This document shows, piece after piece, positions 25,034-34,534 of a stretch of DNA of 64,000 nucleotides. Where the stretch lies: contig NZ_WWCN01000003.1 in assembly GCF_009857445.1 (NCBI RefSeq), positions 124,001 to 188,000 on the forward strand, given 5' to 3'. The notes under the pieces were generated by a model that was not told the DNA's origin, searched no databases, and saw only the letters and a program-made list of their open reading frames with translations. The position numbers were made by a program, and so were the translations under genes. Source of the DNA: Duganella flavida. GTDB lineage: Bacteria > Pseudomonadota > Gammaproteobacteria > Burkholderiales > Burkholderiaceae_D. Every line of letters begins with the position of its first letter. The stretch's first letter is position 1.

Positions 25034-28000
25034 CTAGGGAGTTTGCACGGCCTCCACTTCGCGCGGCTTGGTCTCGCGGCGCGCGCTGTGCATGACAACT
25101 TCGAACGCCAGCGAGAATGCGCGCACCAAATCCGGCAGTGCCGCCGGTTCCTCTCTGAGACGGTCTTCCAGCGCTGTTGACGTTTTAAAAAGTTCGTTTG
25201 CAGAAAGATTACCCGCCGCGCCGCGAATCCGGTGCACCAAATCGGCGGCGCGTAACATTTCGCCCGAGTGGATAGCATCTTGAATCTGTTGCAAACTGGA
25301 TTCAAAGTCGTGCGCGAACAGGCTGAGCAGTTGTGACAGCAGCGCATCGTGGCCGCCCAGCCGCTCCAGCGCGGCGTGCACGTCGATGCCGGGACGCGGC
25401 GCAGACGGCGTCTCGCTACGGCGCAGGACCGGCATCGGGTCGGGCTCCGCTGCCGCGCGGCTCAGGTCCGGCGTGACCCAGGTAGCCAGCACCGCGTACA
25501 GCGTATCCGGATCGATCGGCTTGGTGACATAGTCGTTCATGTCCATCTCCAGACAGCGCTCGCGGTAGCCGGCCACCGCGTGCGCCGTCATGGCGATGAT
25601 GGGCAGGCTGGCGTGCCTTTCATCGGCGCGGATCATGGCCGTGGCCTGGTAGCCGTCCATGTCCGGCATCTGGATGTCCATCAGTACCGCATCGTAATTG
25701 CCTTCAGCGGTCATGCGCGCCGCGTCCTCGCCGCTGCTGGCGACATCCGCGCGCACACCGGCGCGCTGCAGGATTTCGCTGGCCACCTGCTGGTTGATGG
25801 CGTTGTCGTCCACCACCAGCACATAGGCGCCGCGAATGCGCTGCACCGCCACCGATGGCGGCGCGTTGAGGGTGCTCACTTGCTGGCTGGCCTCCAACCC
25901 CAGTGCCGACAGCACGGCGTTGCGCAGCAGCTGCGGATTGGCCGGCTTGTCGAGGAAGGGCATGTTGCGGGTCTGCTCGATGGTTTCCTTGTTGTGCTCA
26001 CGCGCGTAGGCGGTCACCATCAGTACAGCGGGGACGCTGGCCAATTCGCCGTCTTGTGCAATGCGCTGCAGGGTTTCGATGCCGTCCAAGTCGGGCATGT
26101 CAGCGTCGATCAGCAGCACGTCGTAGCTCTCCAGCTGCATGGCCGCCACCGCCGCGCTGCCGGAAGCGACCGTGCGCGCGCTCAGGCCCAGGCAGGCCAG
26201 CTGCAGTTTCAGCACATGGCGGGTGTTTTCGGAATCGTCCACCACCAGCACGCGCTTGCCCTGCGCGGCCGGCGGCACCGGCGGCAGTAGCGGCGTCTGA
26301 TCCTGCGCCGCTTGCAGGTGAACGGTGAAACTGAAGCTGCTGCCGACACCCGGTTCGCTGTCGACCTTGATCTCGCCGCCCATCTTGCGCACCAACTGCT
26401 GCGAGATGGCGAGACCAAGACCGGTGCCACCGTATAGCCGCGTGGTGCTGGCATCGGCCTGGGCAAAGGCCTGGAACAGGCGCGCTTGCTGTTCAGGACT
26501 GATGCCCAAGCCGCTGTCTTCCACCGTAAAGCGGAGCACCAGCGGTCCGCCAGCAATCACGTTGGGTGTGGCCGCATCCAGCTCAACCCGCACCTCGATG
26601 TGGCCGCGCGCGGTGAATTTGAGTGCATTGCCGACCAGGTTGACCAGGATTTGCCCTAGCCGCAGCGGATCGCCCAGCAGGTTGGATGGCACGTCCGGCG
26701 CAGCCCACAGCACCAGTTCCAGTCCACGCTCGGCGGCGCGCCACGAGAACAGGTCGGCGATCTGGTTCAGTGTATCGGGCAATTCGAAGGGCAGGGCTTC
26801 CAGTTCCAGTTTGCCGGACTCGATCTTGGAGAAGTCCAGCACGTCGTTGATGATCTGCAGCAGGCTTTGGCCGGCGCGGCTGATTTTGCGGAAGTAGTCC
26901 ATCGGCTGCGACGGCAAATCCAGGTGCGTGCCCAGTCCCGCGAAGCCGAGGATGGCATTCATCGGCGTACGGATTTCGTGGCTGATGTTGGCCAGGAAGT
27001 CGCTCTTGGCGCGCGTGGCCGCTTCGGCGTTGGCGCGTGCCTGCTCGATCATGCGCATCGAACGGGCTTTTTGGAAGGCCGAGACGTACGGCTCTTTCAG
27101 CGCCTTGAGCAGGTCAAGGTCGCTGTCGGAGAAGCTGGCCTGGTACTGGTAGTTTTCGAAAATCAGGTAGCCCTCGACCTGGCCGTCGATCACCACCCGC
27201 ACCGACAGCAGCGCGCAGACGTCGCCCGGCAGCGAATGCGGGTGGTGCACTTCGAAGATGTCCGGCGCGATCATGTCGGCCGCTGGCGCGTAGCGCAATT
27301 CAGCCTGGCGCTGGTCGATGCGGTAGGCATCGGCGGTGGCGTCGATGCGGCCCCACGCGGCGCGCAGGCTCAGTGTTTCGGCGCCGTCTTCGCGCACCAG
27401 CGCCAGTGCCGAATCGATGCCCTTGATGATGGTCGATTCGTGCAGGATGGTGTGCAGCAGGGCGTCGAAATCGATTTGCTCGTTGATGGATTTGACGATG
27501 GCGTTCAGCTTCTCAAGGTGCTGGGTGCGCGAGTAGACCAGCGCCTGCAAAGCTTCGCCCTTGCGGTGCAGCTGCCGCACGCGCCAGCGCACCAGCGTCC
27601 ACGCCAGCGCGCACGCGGCGAGGAAGTAGCACAGCCACGCCCACCAGGTCTGGTGCCAGGCTGGCAGCACTTCGACCCGCAGCGTGACCTCGTCCGAATT
27701 CCATAAGCCTTCGCGGTTACTGCCGCGCATGCGCAGCACGTAGCTGCCGGGCGGCAGGTGGCCGTAGGTGACGATGCGGCGCGTGGCGTCCACTTCCACC
27801 CAATGCTGGTCGAAGCCTTCCAGCAGGTAGGAGTAGCGGTTGCGCTGAGGTGCGGTGTAATCCAGCGCGGCCAGCTCCACTTCGAAACTCTGGTTGTCGG
27901 GCCGCAGCACCAGCGTGGGGCCGTCCTTGTGCGTCAGTTCGGATGGCGTAAGCGGCTGCTGGTCCAGCCGCACCGCGCTGATGACCAGCGGCGGGCGATA

Positions 28001-30061
28001 CACCCAGTCGTTCAGCCGGCCCGGATACACCACCGCCATACCGGAGGTGGCGCCGAACACGATATCGCGTTCCAGCGTCACGGTGCTGGCGCCGATGTAG
28101 AAAGTGCGGAAGGCCAGGCCGTCGGCGCGGCTTAGCGCGCGTGCGCGCAGGCTACCGGAGTCGATCACGGCGATGCTGTCCGAGGTGGCGGCCCAGATCC
28201 GGCCCACCGGGTCCGATTGCAGCGCCATGATGGTGCCGTTGGACAGGCCGGCAGTGGCGGTGACGCGCTCGAAGGTGGGCTCGCCCAGCGCATCGCGCCC
28301 GGTCATGACGCAAATGCCGCCGCCGTGGGTGCCGACCCATAGGCGTCCCAGCCGGTCCAGCACCAGCGAGCTGATAACGGCTTCCGACAAGGCGTCCGGC
28401 TTGGCGGGATTGGCTTTGATTTGCTCCACTTTGCCGCTGTTGGGGTCGAGCCGGTTCAAGCCGTTGCGGGTAGCGATCCACAGGGCGCCGTCGCCGTCAG
28501 CCACCACCGAGTGGATGCGGTTGTCGGTCAGGCCTCCGCCTTCCTGCTGCCCCTGCACGTAGCGCACCAGCGCGCCGGTGGCCGGGCTGTAGCGCAACAG
28601 CCCTTCGAAAGTGCCCAGCCAAAGATCGCCCTTGTGGACCGTAATGGTGCCGATGCGCGGATAGGGATTCTGCTGCGGCAGCGGAATGCGCTTGACGGCA
28701 GTGCCGTTGCGGCTGGTGTGATACAGGCCAAGCTGGGTGCCGATCCAGGCCTCGCCCGGTTCCGCTTCCGCCATCGACAGCACCATGCGGTTGGGCAGCG
28801 CGGTTTCCGGTTTATGCGGATCGGGACGCAGCGCCGCGCGCCGCGCGCCGTTGGGCGGTACGATGTCGACGCCCTGGTCGGCGAGGCCGATCCAGACGTC
28901 GCCGCGGCTATCGGTCATCAGCGCCGAGACGGCGGCTTCCTGTGCGCCCGCAGCGCCGAATACCGAGTCGATCGCTTCGCTGTGCGGGTCATACAAGTCG
29001 ACGCCGCGTTCGGTGGTCACCCACACCATGCCGCCGCGCGAACGCAGCAGGGCGGCGGTGCGGTCGCTACTCAGGCTGAAGGACACGGCTGGCTGATGCA
29101 GGATGCGCACACTGTTGTTGCTCTCGGTGCGGTATTCGATCAAGCCGCCGCCATAGGTCGCTGCCCACCAGATGCCGGGCACAGTCTCGGTCAGCGCCAG
29201 CACCATATTCGCTTGCACGTCCTTGATGCCTTTGGGCGCGACGATGCGGCCGCTGTCGGCCTGGGCGTCGACGATGCCAAAGCCGCTTTTCAAGGTGCCG
29301 AAGCCGACCTGGCCGCGGCTGTTTTCGCCCAGCGCCAGTACGGTGTCGCTCCACGCACCGGGATCGGGGCCGCGCACCGGGATGCCGACGATGGTGGCGC
29401 CGGGTTTCATGCGCGACAGGCCGCTGGCTGATCCTATCCACAGGTTGCCGGCGGCATCGGTCAGCAGCGAGCGGATTTGGTTGTCCGGCAGGCCGGGCGT
29501 GTCCTCATGCGAGTAGCGGCGGATGGTTTTGTGCAGCGTGTCGTAGTATTTCAGGCCGTTGGGCGTGCCGATCCACAGATTGCCCTTGGCGTCGCTGGCG
29601 ATGGCGCTGACCAGACCTCGGCTCAGTTCATCGGTGAGGCGCACAAAGCGTTCGGTGTGTTTGTCGTACATCGCCAGGCCGGCAGCGGCGGTGCCGACCC
29701 ACAGGCGGCCGGCCATGTCGACGTGCAGGGTCTGGATAAAATCGCCCGGCAGACTGGTGGGATCGGCCAGGTCGTGGCGGAAGCTGCGCACGCGATAGCC
29801 ATCCCAGCGCGCCAGGCCGGACTGGGTGCCGACCCAGATAAAGCCGTCGCCATCCTGCGCCAGCGCCACCCCGACCGGATGCGGCAAACCTTGGTCGAGG
29901 CCCAGGTGTTCGAATAGCGGTGTGGCCAGTTGATCCCAGCGTTCTGGGCTGGCGTGGGCCGTGGCGGTGATGCCCAGGCAGGCCAGCAGCGCAAAAACAG
30001 CGGTGCAGAGCCAGCGCTGGGCGGCGATCAGGACGCGATTTTTGTAGGCGTGATCGTTCAT
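25034..30061 (-). CDS. Two-component propeller hybrid histidine kinase with two receivers and Hpt
   Basis: A 1,675-residue sensor. Order: signal peptide (ACLGITATAHAS); about 14 'reg_prop' beta-propeller repeats (GNLWIGTPNGLKYYD type) over residues 40-740; Y_Y_Y domain (about 750-815); membrane helix (about 835); GAF-like domain (about 870-1020); HisKA ([16 protein letters not shown]) and ATPase; two receivers (VLLIDADMPDLDG; DAVLMDIQMPDMDG); and a C-terminal Hpt domain with His in LVHRIRGAAGN, where most have HTLKG. Such kinases sense polymers or sugars in the periplasm. No output regulator is adjacent. The start at 30061 precedes the signal peptide; an upstream ATG at 30136 would hide it. 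Confidence 0.9.
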   Translation of the reverse strand: MNDHAYKNRVLIAAQRWLCTAVFALLACLGITATAHASPERWDQLATPLFEHLGLDQGLPHPVGVALAQDGDGFIWVGTQSGLARWDGYRVRSFRHDLADPTSLPGDFIQTLHVDMAGRLWVGTAAAGLAMYDKHTERFVRLTDELSRGLVSAIASDAKGNLWIGTPNGLKYYDTLHKTIRRYSHEDTPGLPDNQIRSLLTDAAGNLWIGSASGLSRMKPGATIVGIPVRGPDPGAWSDTVLALGENSRGQVGFGTLKSGFGIVDAQADSGRIVAPKGIKDVQANMVLALTETVPGIWWAATYGGGLIEYRTESNNSVRILHQPAVSFSLSSDRTAALLRSRGGMVWVTTERGVDLYDPHSEAIDSVFGAAGAQEAAVSALMTDSRGDVWIGLADQGVDIVPPNGARRAALRPDPHKPETALPNRMVLSMAEAEPGEAWIGTQLGLYHTSRNGTAVKRIPLPQQNPYPRIGTITVHKGDLWLGTFEGLLRYSPATGALVRYVQGQQEGGGLTDNRIHSVVADGDGALWIATRNGLNRLDPNSGKVEQIKANPAKPDALSEAVISSLVLDRLGRLWVGTHGGGICVMTGRDALGEPTFERVTATAGLSNGTIMALQSDPVGRIWAATSDSIAVIDSGSLRARALSRADGLAFRTFYIGASTVTLERDIVFGATSGMAVVYPGRLNDWVYRPPLVISAVRLDQQPLTPSELTHKDGPTLVLRPDNQSFEVELAALDYTAPQRNRYSYLLEGFDQHWVEVDATRRIVTYGHLPPGSYVLRMRGSNREGLWNSDEVTLRVEVLPAWHQTWWAWLCYFLAACALAWTLVRWRVRQLHRKGEALQALVYSRTQHLEKLNAIVKSINEQIDFDALLHTILHESTIIKGIDSALALVREDGAETLSLRAAWGRIDATADAYRIDQRQAELRYAPAADMIAPDIFEVHHPHSLPGDVCALLSVRVVIDGQVEGYLIFENYQYQASFSDSDLDLLKALKEPYVSAFQKARSMRMIEQARANAEAATRAKSDFLANISHEIRTPMNAILGFAGLGTHLDLPSQPMDYFRKISRAGQSLLQIINDVLDFSKIESGKLELEALPFELPDTLNQIADLFSWRAAERGLELVLWAAPDVPSNLLGDPLRLGQILVNLVGNALKFTARGHIEVRVELDAATPNVIAGGPLVLRFTVEDSGLGISPEQQARLFQAFAQADASTTRLYGGTGLGLAISQQLVRKMGGEIKVDSEPGVGSSFSFTVHLQAAQDQTPLLPPVPPAAQGKRVLVVDDSENTRHVLKLQLACLGLSARTVASGSAAVAAMQLESYDVLLIDADMPDLDGIETLQRIAQDGELASVPAVLMVTAYAREHNKETIEQTRNMPFLDKPANPQLLRNAVLSALGLEASQQVSTLNAPPSVAVQRIRGAYVLVVDDNAINQQVASEILQRAGVRADVASSGEDAARMTAEGNYDAVLMDIQMPDMDGYQATAMIRADERHASLPIIAMTAHAVAGYRERCLEMDMNDYVTKPIDPDTLYAVLATWVTPDLSRAAAEPDPMPVLRRSETPSAPRPGIDVHAALERLGGHDALLSQLLSLFAHDFESSLQQIQDAIHSGEMLRAADLVHRIRGAAGNLSANELFKTSTALEDRLREEPAALPDLVRAFSLAFEVVMHSARRETKPREVEAVQTP

Positions 30062-30167
30062 GGGGTAGGTTAAGCATACGGAAATGCTGACCGAAAGTCT
30101 ACGACTCGCAGCGGGAAATCGGCTCCGCTTGTACAATCACCACAGGCAAACCAGAGTAGGTATAGAC

Positions 30168-31118
30168 ATGAAACCGGAAGTATTGGTATTTGCGGCCAGT
30201 CCCTCGGCCAACGTGATGGCGCAACTGGAACAACATTTTCACTGCCACCACCTGTGGCAACAGCCTGCGGAGGCGCGCGAGGTCTGGCTGCATAACGTGG
30301 CCGGCAACGTGCGCGCGGTGTTGAGCACCGGCGCGATCGGCATCAGCGCGGCGCAATTGGCGCAGTTGCCCAAGGTGGAAATCGTGGCGGTGAATGGCAT
30401 CGGTACGGATGCGGTGGATCTGGCAGCGACCCGCGCACGTGGTATCGCGGTCACTAACACGCCGGGCGTGCTCACTGACGACGTCGCCGACCTGGCATTG
30501 ACGCTGCTGCTGTCGGCCGCACGTCGCCTGCCGGCGCTGGACTTCTTTGTGCGCACTGGCGCGTGGGAAGCCGGCAAGCCGGTGGCGCCGACACGGGCCT
30601 TGCGCGGTAAAGTGTGCGGCATCTATGGGTTCGGCCGCATCGGGCAGGCGATTGCGCTGCGGGCGCAGGCTTTCGGCATGCAGGTGCAGTACTTCCAGCC
30701 GCGCGCGATCGACGGCGTGGACGTGCCGCGTGCTGACTCGCTGCTAGCCTTGGCCGAGGCCAGCGATTATCTGGCGGTGGCCGCACCGGGCAGCGCCGCC
30801 ACGCATCACACCGTGAATGCGGCGGTACTGGCGGCGCTCGGCCCGCAAGGTACGCTGGTGAACATAGCACGCGGTTCGCTGGTGGATGAAGAAGCCCTGA
30901 TCACCGCGCTGCTCGAACGCACACTGGGCATGGCGGCGCTGGACGTCTTCGCCGACGAACCGCGCGTACCGGCCGAGCTGCGAGGACTGGACAATGTGGT
31001 ACTAACGCCGCACGTTGGCAGCCTGACAGTGGAAACGCGCCATGCCATGGGCCAGCTTGTCGTAGACAACCTGCGCGCCTACTTCTCTGGCCAGCCACTC
31101 CTGACACCGGTTGCATAA
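30168..31118 (+). CDS. D-isomer-specific 2-hydroxyacid dehydrogenase
   Basis: A 316-residue NAD(P)-dependent dehydrogenase. The Rossmann motif is GFGRIGQAIA; the catalytic Arg lies in VNIARGSLVDEEAL, and the acid/base parts are DVFADEPRVP and the His of LTPHVGS. Length and motifs fit glyoxylate/hydroxypyruvate reductase-type enzymes that interconvert 2-oxo and D-2-hydroxy acids. The ATG at 30168 gives the family N-terminus (MKPEVLVF). It is divergent from the large hybrid kinase; substrate unknown. Confidence 0.9.
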   Translation: MKPEVLVFAASPSANVMAQLEQHFHCHHLWQQPAEAREVWLHNVAGNVRAVLSTGAIGISAAQLAQLPKVEIVAVNGIGTDAVDLAATRARGIAVTNTPGVLTDDVADLALTLLLSAARRLPALDFFVRTGAWEAGKPVAPTRALRGKVCGIYGFGRIGQAIALRAQAFGMQVQYFQPRAIDGVDVPRADSLLALAEASDYLAVAAPGSAATHHTVNAAVLAALGPQGTLVNIARGSLVDEEALITALLERTLGMAALDVFADEPRVPAELRGLDNVVLTPHVGSLTVETRHAMGQLVVDNLRAYFSGQPLLTPVA

Positions 31119-31149
31119 TCGTTTCAGGTTAATCGCGTTGTAATATCAC

Positions 31150-31609
31150 GTGACCGATATTTTTCAGATACTCCGGCTGGCGCGCGTAGTCTCGGGCGCC
31201 GACCTGCTGCTACGGCTGCAAAAAAGCCTTCCGACGCTGAGCCGCGCCACCATGATGCGCATGGTGCGTGAGCTGGGCGAGCAGATAGTTGTACGCGGCC
31301 CGCCGTCCGCTACGCGGTAGCAGCGAGCCGCTGCCCGTGTATCGTATTCACCGCGCCGACAACCGCACTTTCCTTGAGGTGGAGCGCTTCGACCGTCACG
31401 GTGAATTCGGCCGTTCCGCCGTCCGCACCTTGGCTGCGCTGGATGCGTTGTTCGGCCCGGGAGGCGAGCCGCCGTTGCAGCTGGCGCCGGCCTACGACAT
31501 GCTGCCGATGCTGCATGCGCCGGCGGATGATCGCATCAGCACGGGCTTCCGCGCTGTGTGCAAGGTTAATGGCAGGGAGTTGAAGCGTCTGCGGGCGTTG
31601 GCGGCGTGA
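31150..31609 (+). pseudogene. Decayed HipA/YjjJ-family gene
   Basis: From the GTG at 31150 one frame encodes a winged helix-like start (VTDIFQILRLARVVSGADLL, SRATMMRMVRELGEQIVVRG) and hits TAG at 31318. A second frame then gives YAARRPLRGSSEPLPVYRI and, without the expected 200 or more residues, jumps to the HipA C-terminal block (FLEVERFDRHGEFGRSAV; LAPAYDMLPMLHAP). So the gene has both a frameshift and a large internal deletion. The kinase catalytic part is missing and it cannot be an active toxin. Its 3' end overlaps siaD by 44 bases. Confidence 0.75.
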
Positions 31610-32336
31610 GGGCCGCCGGTGGCAGCTGGGAGTAGATTTTGACGCAGTTGCGGCCACCGCGTTTGGCGGCATACAGGGCTTCGTCGGCGCGGCTATAGGC
31701 CAGTTCGAAGCTAGTACCCATCGCGTTCCAGCTGACGCCTACGCTGGCCGTGATCTGGCGGTTGATCGGCGCGCCGAAGATCTGGTCGGCAATCGCCTCG
31801 CAGATGCGCAGGGCGACGTCCCTGGCGTCGTCTAGCGAGGACGTCGGCCACACCACGGAAAACTCTTCACCGCCCACGCGGCCGATTGCCACGCCGGGCC
31901 CTAGCAGCGCCTTCAGGCAGGCCACTACGGTGATGATGACGGTGTCGCCGGCCGGGTGGCCGAAATCGTCGTTAATCCATTTGAAGTGATCGATATCCAG
32001 CACGATCAACGCGACATCGCCCTGGTCCAGCAGCGCCGAAGCGTGGTCGATAACCGCCGCGCGGTTCAGTGCTCCGCTCAGTGGATCGTGGGTAGCGCGG
32101 TATTCCAGCTGCTGCGCCAGTTCGTGCAGCTGGCGGTTCATCTGGTTCATGTCCAGCTCCGCGCGGTCGCTGCGGCGGATCAGGCGGCGGCTCTCGCGCA
32201 TCAGGCGTTCGTAGTGCACGATCATTTCGGCCAGGGCGGCGCGCGAGTCCGCGCGGTGATCGTTATGCGCTGCCTTGGCATTGGCCAGCGCGGCGCTTTC
32301 CAGCGCAAACAGGTCGGCGTCGGCCATAGCTTTCAT
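31566..32336 (-). CDS. siaD: SiaD-type diguanylate cyclase
   Basis: A 256-residue soluble GGDEF enzyme making cyclic di-GMP. The active-site loop is GGEEF (RVGGEEFSV, about residues 168-172). The allosteric RxxD inhibitory site is absent, as GPGV occupies that position. An N-terminal helical region (about 15-85) matches SiaD proteins, whose activity needs SiaC. The start shares one base with the siaC stop (TAATG). It is last in siaABCD. The C-terminus is Pro/Thr-rich. Confidence 0.9.
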   Translation of the reverse strand: MKAMADADLFALESAALANAKAAHNDHRADSRAALAEMIVHYERLMRESRRLIRRSDRAELDMNQMNRQLHELAQQLEYRATHDPLSGALNRAAVIDHASALLDQGDVALIVLDIDHFKWINDDFGHPAGDTVIITVVACLKALLGPGVAIGRVGGEEFSVVWPTSSLDDARDVALRICEAIADQIFGAPINRQITASVGVSWNAMGTSFELAYSRADEALYAAKRGGRNCVKIYSQLPPAALTPPTPADASTPCH

Positions 32337-32722
32337 TAGTTACTCACTGCGTGGTCGTGGAAATCGAGTGCGCCGAAATCGTCCTGCAGTTCCTGGCCGA
32401 ATTCGAGGATGGTGTCGTCGTCTTCATCGTGGTACCAGTTCAGGTGCACCTGGTTGCCGGCGATGGCGGCGTTGTTCAGCGATTCGAAGAAGGTGAACAG
32501 CATCTTGGTGCTGGAACTGTTGAAGTAGGCCAGCGACACATTCACGGTGATCTCGGCATCCTTGCTGCCGTCCAGCCACGCCTGCACACGCGCGATGATC
32601 GGGCCATAGAAAGCGGCGGCGTTCTCCGGGTAGGACTCGCCCTTGATCGACAGCGTGTGCTGGTCAAAGCGGAAGTCGATTTCCGGCGAGGTGGGTGAAG
32701 CGGCGATAAAAAGTGGTTCCAT
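32336..32722 (-). CDS. siaC: SiaC-type phosphoprotein (DUF1987)
   Basis: A 128-residue switch protein. In Pseudomonas the unphosphorylated form binds and activates SiaD, SiaB phosphorylates it and SiaA removes the phosphate. The conserved core is YFNSSSTKMLFTFFE at 66-80. The known phospho-Thr of Pseudomonas SiaC aligns here with Ser69, as I recall that alignment; a Thr follows at 72. GAGAACGACA precedes the ATG. Confidence 0.9.
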   Translation of the reverse strand: MEPLFIAASPTSPEIDFRFDQHTLSIKGESYPENAAAFYGPIIARVQAWLDGSKDAEITVNVSLAYFNSSSTKMLFTFFESLNNAAIAGNQVHLNWYHDEDDDTILEFGQELQDDFGALDFHDHAVSN

Positions 32723-32743
32723 TGTCGTTCTCTTTTTTCTAAT

Positions 32744-33301
32744 TCAGATAATCGCTTTGATGCAGAAGATGGTGGCGTCCGGATTATGCGTATCCTTGAC
32801 GAACTCGAATTCCAGCGGCTCGCTGGCGTCGCGCGCCATCGTCAGGAAACCGAGGCCTGCGCCTTTGCTGTCGGCCGGCGTTTCATCGCGCAGGGCTTTC
32901 TTGTAGGCGGACTTGATCTCTTCCATCGTCATGGTATGCAGCGGTTCCAGGCGGCTGCTAATGCGCTCCACGTTGGCGCTGTCGACCGGATTGGCGCACA
33001 GCAGGAAGAAGCTGTCGCCCTTCATGCCAATGCAGAACGAGCCACGGCGGATTTGGTTCTCGGCCTGCTCGTCGGGCGTCAGCGAATCGGACGAGTAGTG
33101 CATGATGTTCTGCGACATTTCAACAAACGACGAGAAAATGCGGCGGCGCGTCGGCCCGGCCGCACCGGCTACGTCCAGGCGCGCCTTGATGGTCTCGGAA
33201 ATAGCTGCCACCACGTGCTGCGAGAAATAGCCCACGTAGAAAAAGATGATGTGGCGCTTGCGGGCCACGTCAAAGAAGTCGTTGAATTCTTCGTACAGCA
33301 A
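32744..33301 (-). CDS. siaB: SiaB-type protein kinase
   Basis: A 185-residue SiaB family kinase of the GHKL ATPase fold: SSFVEMSQNIMHYSSDS provides the N-box, and GAGLGFLTMARDAS the ATP-lid glycine motif. It phosphorylates SiaC and so turns off the cyclase. It lies 9 bases after siaA and 21 bases before siaC, all in one direction. Confidence 0.9.
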   Translation of the reverse strand: MLYEEFNDFFDVARKRHIIFFYVGYFSQHVVAAISETIKARLDVAGAAGPTRRRIFSSFVEMSQNIMHYSSDSLTPDEQAENQIRRGSFCIGMKGDSFFLLCANPVDSANVERISSRLEPLHTMTMEEIKSAYKKALRDETPADSKGAGLGFLTMARDASEPLEFEFVKDTHNPDATIFCIKAII

Positions 33302-33310
33302 AATTGCTCC

Positions 33311-34534
33311 TCAGGGGCGGAAACAGAAAAAGGTCAGATCGTCGCGGCGCGGCTGTTCGCCTTGCCACGCCTGGTAGTCGTCCAGCATGGCCTGCGACAC
33401 GTGGCGCGCACACTCGGTGCGTTTGGCCAGCAGCACATCGCGCATGCGGCGCTTGCCGTAAGCGATGTCCTTGGCGCCGCCGATCTGGTCGATCAGGCCA
33501 TCGGTGGTCAGGAATAGCAGGCTGCCTTCCGGGATGTCGATGATCTTGTTGGTCCACTGGTAGTCCAGCGGCGAGTCGATATAGCCGACGCCCATGCGTT
33601 CACCGTCCACCGTTTGCACCGCCTGCTGCTCGGGATCGAGCTGGAACAGCGACAGCTTGGCGCCGGCGAAGTGCAGCTGGCGGCTGGCGTTGTCGAACCA
33701 AAGGAAGGCGGCGTCCATGCCGTCGTTGGATTCGGCCGAGCCGTGGCCTTCCACTTGTCCGAGCATGCCTTTGACGCCGCGATTCACCTCGGCGATCAAA
33801 CCGGCCGGATCGCGCGGGCCCAATTGCTGCAAGGCCTGCGTTAAAGTGGACGAGGAAATCAGCGTCATGAAGGCACCCGGGACGCCGTGACCGGTGCAGT
33901 CAGCGATGGCGGCGAACCAGCCGTCGTCATATTTAGCGAAGTGATAGAAGTCGCCGCCCACGACGTCGCGCGGCTGCCATTCGAGATGCGCGTCATCCAG
34001 TACGTCGGACAGGGCGAGATTGGATGGGCGCAGCAGCGAGCGCTGGATCACGCTGGCGTAGTCGATGCTGTGCATGATCTGGCGGTTTTTTTCGGCCTGC
34101 ATATTGGCCACCACGTTCATCAGTTGCAGGCCAAAACCAACACCGGCCAGTGCGCCGTCACGCGTGACGATGAAGCCGTCGGCCAGGGCTTTCTCGCCTG
34201 ATTCCACGGCGCGGAAGGTTAGTGCCTCGATGCTCATGGCTCCATCGACGATCAGCGGTTCTTTGTCCATGAAGGCGATGCAGCTCTTTTTACCGTATAG
34301 CTCATGGTAGAAGGGCTTGGACATCTGCGACATGAAGATGTTGCGGCTGATGAGGCCAATCGGACGGCCGGCTTCGATCACTGGCAGGCTCATCAGGTCG
34401 CGGCGCTCGGTGAACAGCTCCAGCACCGCGAAGTTCGTGGTGTCGGACAGCACCGAAATCGTCTCTACGCACAGGTCGGCGGCAACGGATAAGCGAAAGC
34501 GGGGCAGGTGCAAACGAGAGGCATTGAACTCCAC
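33311..34534 (-). CDS. siaA: SiaA-type SpoIIE/PP2C phosphatase with soluble CBS-like sensor
   Basis: A 407-residue phosphatase that should dephosphorylate SiaC. The PP2C-like domain (about 195-405) has the metal-binding blocks DVVGGDFYHF, ADCTGHGVPGAFMT and DGLIDQIGG. The N-terminal 150 residues hold two CBS-like units (SLPVIEAGRPIGLISRNIFM and DGFIVTRDGALAGVGF). No membrane segment is present, while Pseudomonas SiaA has a periplasmic sensor and HAMP. The signal is therefore probably cytoplasmic, perhaps a nucleotide. It is first in siaABCD and divergent from a chemoreceptor gene. Confidence 0.88.
   Translation of the reverse strand: MEFNASRLHLPRFRLSVAADLCVETISVLSDTTNFAVLELFTERRDLMSLPVIEAGRPIGLISRNIFMSQMSKPFYHELYGKKSCIAFMDKEPLIVDGAMSIEALTFRAVESGEKALADGFIVTRDGALAGVGFGLQLMNVVANMQAEKNRQIMHSIDYASVIQRSLLRPSNLALSDVLDDAHLEWQPRDVVGGDFYHFAKYDDGWFAAIADCTGHGVPGAFMTLISSSTLTQALQQLGPRDPAGLIAEVNRGVKGMLGQVEGHGSAESNDGMDAAFLWFDNASRQLHFAGAKLSLFQLDPEQQAVQTVDGERMGVGYIDSPLDYQWTNKIIDIPEGSLLFLTTDGLIDQIGGAKDIAYGKRRMRDVLLAKRTECARHVSQAMLDDYQAWQGEQPRRDDLTFFCFRP

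Noticed and set aside
25022..25038. CCTAGCAA-A-TTGCTAGG palindrome as terminator of the large hybrid kinase
   Set aside because: It lies across the stop codon and has no following T-run; kept only as an observation.
31289..31609. Intact small HipA-like protein
   Set aside because: It lacks the catalytic kinase core and its true upstream part is in another frame; treated as a pseudogene.
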